A stretch of DNA of 11,116 nt from Candidatus Zixiibacteriota bacterium (GTDB lineage Bacteria > Zixibacteria > MSB-5A5 > GN15 > PGXB01), in assembly GCA_024230695.1 (NCBI GenBank), contig JAAERC010000712.1, positions 1 through 11,116 on the forward strand, in the 5' to 3' direction. This document shows, in pieces, positions 8,601 through 11,116 of the stretch (position 1 is its first letter; each line of letters starts with the position of its first letter). Below the pieces are notes generated by a model that saw only the letters and a list, made by a program, of their open reading frames with translations, was not told the DNA's origin and made no database searches. The translations under genes were made by a program, and so were the position numbers.

Positions 8601-8777
8601 AATATTCTAGGACAAACTGTCCGTAATCTGGTCAACGAGGAAAAACCAGCCGGACAATATCAGGTCACTTGGAATGGTCGCGATAACTCAGGTAAAGTTG
8701 TCTCCAGCGGAATGTATTTCTATAAGATCAAAACCGACGGTTTCAGCTCATCAAAAAAGATGTTACTGCTGAAATAA
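5700..8777 (+). CDS. Secreted FG-GAP/VCBS double-propeller protein with TSP3 repeats and C-terminal sorting domain (paralogue of the first gene)
   Basis: A 1025-residue exported protein with the same plan as the protein at 618-3653. The start is supported by AAGGAG nine bases upstream. Residues 1-21 or 22 are a signal peptide (MKKLITSLTIMV..., AMA-A). Fourteen FG-GAP/VCBS units follow, marked by loops such as DFNDDGKIDIV, DVNNDGYPDLV, DMDGDGLSDVV and DYNEDGMIDLA, to about residue 745. Residues about 754-790 are TSP3 repeats (DDDGVGNLCDNCP, NHDGIGDACQ). The shared beta-rich module spans about 791-920 (W-H-D-I-T-T, LCG, FSPFVMG), and residues 936-1025 are the sorting domain. Propeller loops are not identical to those of the first protein, whereas the C-terminal third is very similar. 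Codons appear slightly richer in G+C than in the first gene. The gene ends at a strong terminator 25 bases downstream. A calcium-dependent binding role is inferred; the target is unknown. Confidence 0.93.
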   Translation: MKKLITSLTIMVALLASTAMAAGPIFDARMDFYTSSQIWEVVADDFNDDGKIDIVTSHGYGGAVISFGNGDGTFAGYGDWMPIGDQCYWLTSADVNNDGYPDLVGIIRPVSQGRLVVYLNDGTGNFYGNNAGDQDYPWTQTIGSSADLDMIEINNDGFIDVIYTTGGDDIQTMFNNGDGTFDTTPVTIAEGFSPLDFRSADINHDEYMDIVCYGLNYLSEVTYDTSMCTFINNGDGSFQSGVKTQVTFSQLMDPMTGHGGFKLADMNEDDELDVVLLDKDRNVIILLGDGTGSFTVNTGPQFDAGNCYDVADMDGDGLSDVVVCDGTYTSICINNGDGTVQDPIKYYNLPCEWNFVAVDLNNDGAADIAGGSWPKSLLIVNLNHGDGTFSEVEKIYMGNSIVDVTSGDFNNDTHLDFAGLTIIEVGTDPVVPTKVLSVRLGDGAGNFAAPLHTFGVDENSKTLYTEDFDKNGNLDIALAGTNLQTFSGNGDGSFTEYGTLHTDMPAKQNKIIGYDINFDEHLDLVIIRGTGYYTKLNNGDGTFGVAAPYTLGDSLLNIVFTDVDNDGNDDWIFPCYRYISGTGGTTGSIKISKRDAEGTNIGYQSITTGWSTKDVVAIDMNNNGWLDLVTTYKYLINYEGTYGTPLHTENIGTWNNPRAMKTVDFDNDGNLDLIYGKGSLPGTSVALSNGDGTFSNVVDYNVGGLTGEFIPGDYNEDGMIDLAIANQTLYLDTSLAYITILYNTGFGSGNCVDPVDYDDDGVGNLCDNCPVVGNPGQVDSNHDGIGDACQFENTTPTGTDVVESYEELGITLTFDEVTTEGNTEIGLSSFGPSGGGLFDLVPSESPAYLYITTEAEFSDSVEICVNYDPEFVAPEDQDEMVLLHYDAGKWHDITTSHDADNHILCGIADNFSPFVMGLKKATDVTQLISDQLPNDFKLNQNYPNPFNPTTMIQFSLPRLSKVEIDVYNILGQTVRNLVNEEKPAGQYQVTWNGRDNSGKVVSSGMYFYKIKTDGFSSSKKMLLLK
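8505..8777 (+). repeat. C-terminal sorting-domain repeat, copy 3
   Basis: The last 91 codons of the third gene, 273 bp, same length and register as copies 1 and 2. Similarity to copy 1 continues upstream through the beta-rich module and the TSP3 repeats, back to about 7942 (about 2824 in the first gene). Confidence 0.85.
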
Positions 8778-8802
8778 GCCTGGGATTAAATTATAAGATC
8801 AT

Positions 8803-8830
8803 AATAGGCCGGATACCCCGGCCTATTTTT
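8803..8830 (+). terminator. Intrinsic terminator of the three-gene run
   Basis: AATAGGCCGG (8803-8812) pairs perfectly with CCGGCCTATT (8818-8827) over a 5-base loop, and a T run (8826-8830) follows. The 10-bp GC-rich stem is the strongest hairpin in the window. Its T tract overlaps the stop codon of the converging gene (8829-8831). In the minus direction the stem has no good T run, so it acts mainly rightward. Confidence 0.92.
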
Positions 8831-9434
8831 ATTGAATTGAATTTAGTTTATTAATAAAAGCCTGCATCGAATCAAGCGGTTTGACATTCCATTCCAACCG
8901 TTCTTTATCTGTAGTAATAGAATCAACAGGAAAAAGATAATACAAACTAGTGCTGTCATCATAGTTGTATTGCGTGCCATACTTTTGAGGTTTGTTGGAA
9001 AAAACCAGATACCTGTCTATGTTCTTGGCCGACATCGCCCTGGCTTTATCAAACCCCTTATTCACAGCCTCAATGGCTAACCGATAGGCAAGTAAATAAC
9101 AATCCCGACAGGATGACGGATCAGCATGTTGAAGTAATAACGCCGCCAGATAAAGATCTTCTGGATCAACAATTACACCCTGCGCCAATAATTCAAAGAC
9201 TCTTTCCCGATGCTTCAAATCCGCCGCATTTATAATACTGTAATCTATACTGTCATCCATTCGAAACTCTTGATCCTCTTTAACCATCGCTTTTAATTCG
9301 ACAGAAACAACGGAATGGGTATGAGCTGTTTCTAAATCTGAATTATTACAACAGGTGATATTAAAAACTACCAGACAAATCAGTACCAATATAGGTAATA
9401 AAGGAAACAACAATATTTGATTTTTCTCTTTCAT
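8829..9434 (-). CDS. DUF6624-like membrane-anchored or lipoprotein
   Basis: A 201-residue protein whose function is not known. The ATG at 9434 is preferred because it places a basic MKEKN start directly before the hydrophobic segment (residues 7-27, ILLFPLLPILVLICLVVFNIT). The frame extends to a TTG at 9473 with no visible ribosome site. Cys-28 and Cys-29 follow the hydrophobic stretch. The context ITCC is a poor lipobox, so either lipid anchoring or a simple signal anchor is possible. Residues about 75-195 resemble the DUF6624 family: QHAD (102-105), an IDRYL segment (139-143) and KPQKYGTQ (148-155), in the usual order and spacing. The family assignment is from remembered motifs, not a search. 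The gene converges on the FG-GAP operon and lies 51 bases beyond the tRNA-Gly 3' end, so it may be read through from the tRNA promoter. Confidence 0.8.
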   Translation of the reverse strand: MKEKNQILLFPLLPILVLICLVVFNITCCNNSDLETAHTHSVVSVELKAMVKEDQEFRMDDSIDYSIINAADLKHRERVFELLAQGVIVDPEDLYLAALLLQHADPSSCRDCYLLAYRLAIEAVNKGFDKARAMSAKNIDRYLVFSNKPQKYGTQYNYDDSTSLYYLFPVDSITTDKERLEWNVKPLDSMQAFINKLNSIQ

Positions 9435-9485
9435 CTGCTTTACAATTAAATAGAACACTTTGAAAAATGGCAATAAATAAATAAA

Positions 9486-9558
9486 AGCGGGAGACGAGGT
9501 TCGAACTCGCGACCAACAGCTTGGAAGGCTGTGACTCTACCAGCTGAGTTACTCCCGC
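9486..9558 (-). tRNA. tRNA-Gly (anticodon TCC)
   Basis: The complete 73-base cloverleaf on the minus strand has acceptor GCGGGAG/CTCCCGC, D arm ACTC/GAGT, anticodon stem ACAGC/GCTGT around CTTCCAA, and T arm GCGAG/CTCGT around TTCGAAC. The anticodon TCC reads GGA and GGG. Discriminator base U73 fits bacterial tRNA-Gly. The 3' CCA is not encoded and must be added. Confidence 0.97.
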
Positions 9559-9571
9559 TTATAACACAATG

Positions 9572-9600
9572 ATATTAAGCATAATCAAACTATTTCGCAA
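9572..9600 (-). promoter_or_regulatory. Candidate promoter of tRNA-Gly
   Basis: On the minus strand TTGCGA (9595-9600) and TAATAT (9572-9577) are separated by 17 bases and lie 13 bases before the mature tRNA 5' end. Each box matches the sigma70 consensus at only four positions, so this is a positional guess supported by distance. Confidence 0.4.
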
Positions 9601-9668
9601 GCGGAATTTTACATTGAACAGTATCAACAAAATTTATTATCAAAAATAATATTGGTTACATTCTAAGA

Positions 9669-9697
9669 TTGACTATTTATGCCATTCAACATATATA
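9669..9697 (+). promoter_or_regulatory. Promoter of the small gene unit
   Basis: TTGACT (9669-9674) and TATATA (9692-9697) are separated by exactly 17 bases. Transcription would start near 9704, about 40 bases before the Shine-Dalgarno-preceded ATG at 9745. A short inverted repeat, GACAAA (9706-9711) / TTTGTC (9722-9727), lies in this leader just before the ribosome site. Confidence 0.65.
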
Positions 9698-9744
9698 CCC
9701 AATGCGACAAATAAAAATAATTTTGTCTTTTGGGGGAATAAGTA

Positions 9745-9771
9745 ATGAGTGAGAATTTCACACTTAAGTAA
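9745..9771 (+). other. Eight-codon reading frame with strong Shine-Dalgarno (MSENFTLK-stop)
   Basis: GGGGGA (9732-9737) sits seven bases before ATG (9745). This is the only good ribosome site in the unit. The frame runs ATG-AGT-GAG-AAT-TTC-ACA-CTT-AAG and stops at TAA (9769). It is either the 5' end of the following gene, cut off by a missing base, or a leader peptide. Confidence 0.5.
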
Positions 9772-9800
9772 AGTATTCAATTGGCGATTTTACCGAACAA

Positions 9801-9977
9801 ATGGGACGTGATTTCTACTTGAAAATGCCCGTCAAATTTGCCAACGATGGAAAAGTCCATGAAGAGCAGTTTAAAGCTTTAATCGACAATTTCCCGCAAG
9901 ATGACGACAAAGCTCTTGTAAGAATAATTCCTACTGACGCCAAGTTTCAGAGGTTTGGGCAATACATTTTGATTTAA
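9801..9977 (+). CDS. Small protein of unknown function, probably the frameshifted body of a gene starting at 9745
   Basis: The frame encodes 58 residues, MGRDFYLKMPVKF...FGQYILI. I do not recognise the family. It is mixed and charged, with no membrane segment. The ATG at 9801 has no Shine-Dalgarno. The same frame is open upstream to a TAA at 9765-9767 and would add KYSIGDFTEQ before this ATG. Adding one base near 9769 would join it to the well-initiated MSENFTLK start at 9745, giving about 77 residues. The unit has a good promoter (9669) and an intrinsic terminator (9999), so it is transcribed as a single short message. Possible readings are a recent pseudogene, a base missing from the assembly, or a leader peptide followed by a poorly initiated gene. 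A programmed slip is less likely because the sequence at the only crossover, CTTAAGTA, is not slippery. Confidence 0.5.
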   Translation: MGRDFYLKMPVKFANDGKVHEEQFKALIDNFPQDDDKALVRIIPTDAKFQRFGQYILI

Positions 9978-9998
9978 AATTGATTTGAATTCTATATC

Positions 9999-10038
9999 GG
10001 GTAGTCGATTATTTAAATAACACTGCCCTTTTTATTTT
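9999..10038 (+). terminator. Intrinsic terminator of the small gene unit
   Basis: GGGTAGT (9999-10005) pairs with ACTGCCC (10022-10028), with one U-G pair. The loop holds a self-complementary TTATTTAAATAA (10009-10020), and TTTTTATTTT (10029-10038) follows. On the minus strand the same stem has an A-C mismatch and no T run, so it serves the rightward unit. It slightly overlaps the 3' end of the converging gene at 10032. Confidence 0.8.
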
Positions 10039-10472
10039 GACTCTATTTGATCTGAGGTTATCCCACATAAATTATTGATATTATCATCAGGGTCGATACC
10101 ATTGATGACCCAATCAAGTCCCAACTGTTCCCAATTCTCATATTTTAATGAGTTTATTTGGCGTTCACCTTCGTCATTTTCCGACTCAAAAGCTATTTGC
10201 CTGACCTGTGCGGAAAGAACTGGCGATTGCAGTATTACCGCATATCGCTGGCAACCCATTTTTTTGAATGATTCTTCCAATATTTTCAAACTCTTTTTTG
10301 AATCCTTATCAAATGCAATTACTTTCCTGGCATCAATGAAACCAGAGAATATTTCTGGTAACTCTGATCTAAAAGATTCAACCTCACATTGAAATTGATT
10401 CATTTCATCTTCATTGAAATCACCCATGATGGCAACTCTAAAGCCATACTCTGTTTTATCAACTTTATACAT
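10032..10472 (-). CDS. SpoIIAA/STAS-like protein
   Basis: A 146-residue, probably cytoplasmic protein with no signal or membrane segment. Its strand pattern resembles SpoIIAA/STAS-fold proteins: an N-terminal strand (YGFRVAIMGDF), a central strand ending FSGFIDARKVIAFD (about 42-55), a helix with KKMGCQRYAVILQSPVLSAQVRQIAFES (about 70-97), and a C-terminal ENWEQLGLDWVINGI (about 111-125) typical of the end of that fold. Proteins of this type often have a strand-helix with R-x-A-V-V-x-S-x-V then Q-x-R-x-x. Assignment is by pattern and should be taken as fold level only. No classical phosphorylatable DSSG loop is seen, so an anti-anti-sigma role is not supported. Expression is leftward from its own -10 box at 10497-10502, with a short leader and no strong Shine-Dalgarno. 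Confidence 0.7.
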   Translation of the reverse strand: MYKVDKTEYGFRVAIMGDFNEDEMNQFQCEVESFRSELPEIFSGFIDARKVIAFDKDSKKSLKILEESFKKMGCQRYAVILQSPVLSAQVRQIAFESENDEGERQINSLKYENWEQLGLDWVINGIDPDDNINNLCGITSDQIESK

Positions 10473-10496
10473 ATTTTATAAATTCATACTCTTGAT

Positions 10497-10502
10497 ATTA
10501 TA
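10497..10502 (-). promoter_or_regulatory. -10 box of the STAS-like gene
   Basis: A perfect TATAAT on the minus strand lies 24 bases before the ATG at 10472, so transcription would start near 10490. No convincing -35 box is present at 16-18 bases, which suggests a weak or activator-dependent promoter. Confidence 0.4.
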
Positions 10503-10525
10503 TTATTTACATCGACAATAATTGA

Positions 10526-10560
10526 CACAATCTTAATGGCTATTACTAATATTGATTGTG
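10526..10560. promoter_or_regulatory. Inverted repeat upstream of the STAS-like gene promoter
   Basis: CACAATC (10526-10532) and GATTGTG (10554-10560) form a perfect 7-bp inverted repeat with a 21-base spacer. It covers about -36 to -70 relative to the predicted start site. The position would suit an activator-binding site, but short AT-rich repeats like this also arise by chance. Confidence 0.25.
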
Positions 10561-10701
10561 GGACATTGAGTTAACAATTTTAGATTCTCACCAATAATGC
10601 CAAAAAGATTCAAGTTATAATAATTATTTGATATTGATTTATAAACAGTATAGTGCAACAAATAATGAAATCTATAAATGAGGGAAACTTCTAACATCAC
10701 C
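10561..10701. other. AT-rich intergenic stretch with no gene
   Basis: No credible gene is visible between the inverted repeat and the hairpin below the TonB-family gene. The short open frame on the minus strand here has no ribosome site and no recognisable protein pattern. Confidence 0.5.
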
Positions 10702-10722
10702 GCGGCCACGAGGCTTGGCCGC
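10702..10722 (-). terminator. Hairpin downstream of the TonB-family gene, weak terminator
   Basis: GCGGCCA (10702-10708) pairs perfectly with TGGCCGC (10716-10722) around a 7-base loop, 33 bases past the stop codon of the leftward TonB-family gene. The GC-rich stem stands out in AT-rich surroundings, but no T run follows on either strand. Its job may be mRNA 3' protection or factor-dependent termination. Confidence 0.4.
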
Positions 10723-10755
10723 ATACATCATATTAATCAAGCAAAACTCTACAAA

Positions 10756-11116
10756 CTAAGCATCAATTTCAAACTCCATCGGAACCTGCACCCAGCATTT
10801 GACCGATTGGTTATTCTTTTGAGCTGGTTTAAACAGCGATGTTCTCGCCGACTCCAACACGGTTTGTATGGTATTCTGGTCTATCATGGTTTCACCGGAA
10901 ATTGCCACTTCAATTGCTTTCCCCGAATAATCAACCAGAATATTCAATGTTACTTGCACCGATGAAAGATTTGCTGAACCAGTCTTTACCAAATTTGGAT
11001 AGACCATCCAGATCAATTCCGGCGCCTTATCTACCATTTCGATTGATAAATAAATAGTCGAATCAAAGGTGATACCTTTTCTTTTATCACTATTTATCTT
11101 CGATGAATACCCTACA
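10756..11116 (-). CDS. TonB-family protein, C-terminal part (5' end outside the window)
   Basis: The frame is open from the window edge to a TAG at 10756, giving 119 visible residues; the ATG at 11037 is internal and not the start. The segment has the TonB C-terminal pattern: a PELIWMVYPNLVKTG opening, two strands VQVTLNILVDYSGKAIEVAI, a helix with TIQTVLESARTSLFKPA, and a closing CWVQVPMEFEI. TonB passes inner-membrane proton-motive energy to outer-membrane transporters, which fits a Gram-negative host. Standalone TonB-like domains also occur in other periplasmic proteins, and the membrane anchor and proline-rich linker that would settle this lie outside the window. The usual Gly in the 'G-x-V' turn is replaced (SANLSSVQV), a mild divergence. 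Confidence 0.8.
   Translation of the reverse strand, partial: VGYSSKINSDKRKGITFDSTIYLSIEMVDKAPELIWMVYPNLVKTGSANLSSVQVTLNILVDYSGKAIEVAISGETMIDQNTIQTVLESARTSLFKPAQKNNQSVKCWVQVPMEFEIDA

Noticed and set aside
3669..9317. Thirteen bases AACGGAATGGGTA shared by the intergenic hairpin (3669) and the DUF6624-like gene (about 9305)
   Set aside because: Two short copies, one inside coding sequence, with no shared structure around them. This is best explained by chance.
9435..9473. N-terminal extension of the DUF6624-like gene to a TTG at 9473
   Set aside because: There is no Shine-Dalgarno at the TTG, and the extra 13 residues would precede an otherwise normal basic signal-type start at 9434.
1..9558. 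Genomic island bounded by the two tRNA genes
   Set aside because: No integrase, no direct repeat of either tRNA 3' end and no mobility genes are present. The two tRNAs differ in type.
10075..10392. Open frame of 105 codons on the plus strand opposite the STAS-like gene
   Set aside because: The minus-strand protein has a coherent fold pattern. The plus frame has no ribosome site and gives a Ser/Phe-rich product typical of antisense frames.
1..11116. CRISPR array or insertion sequence
   Set aside because: No regularly spaced identical repeats and no transposase-like frame or terminal inverted repeats were seen. The only large repeats are the coding cassettes described.

Overview
The window looks like a chromosomal stretch from an AT-rich, Gram-negative member of the FCB superphylum. 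The likeliest source is an uncultured lineage such as Zixibacteria or a relative. This rests on three large secreted proteins that end in the YPNPFNP / YNILGQTVRNLV / KPAGQYQV / SSGxYFYKI type of C-terminal sorting domain, on thrombospondin type 3 calcium repeats, and on a TonB-family protein and a DUF6624-like lipoprotein or membrane protein nearby. The phylum call is an inference from protein style only; no ribosomal or marker gene is present.

Layout. A tRNA-Thr(GGT), cut by the left edge, is read leftward from its own promoter. A gene-free stretch of about 550 bases follows, holding divergent promoters and two stem-loops in the 5' leader of the first big gene. Three large genes then run rightward: a 1011-aa FG-GAP protein (618-3653), a 650-aa tyrosine/tryptophan-rich YD-like repeat protein (best start is a GTG at 3728, to 5680), and a 1025-aa FG-GAP protein (5700-8777). 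A perfect 10-bp intrinsic terminator (8803-8830) closes them. Rightward of it, a DUF6624-like gene and a tRNA-Gly(TCC) are read leftward. Next comes a compact rightward transcription unit with promoter, Shine-Dalgarno, a small gene that appears frameshifted, and a terminator. Two leftward genes finish the window: a SpoIIAA/STAS-like protein and the C-terminal part of a TonB-family protein that runs off the right edge.

How the genes relate. The three big genes form a surface or secreted protein locus. Each has a signal peptide, a repetitive N-terminal body, the same roughly 100-residue beta-rich module, and an identically sized 90-residue C-terminal sorting domain (77-79 of 90 residues identical by hand count). 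The two FG-GAP proteins each contain 14 countable Ca-binding loop repeats, fitting two consecutive seven-bladed propellers, and each adds a TSP3 repeat pair. The C-terminal parts are far more alike than the bodies, which suggests duplication with body exchange or C-terminal homogenisation. Secretion by a type IX-like system and a role in adhesion or matrix binding are inferred; no secretion machinery is in the window.

The most unusual item is the unit at 9669-10038. It has a near-consensus promoter, a strong ribosome binding site and a good terminator, yet its reading frame stops after 8 codons and resumes in another frame.
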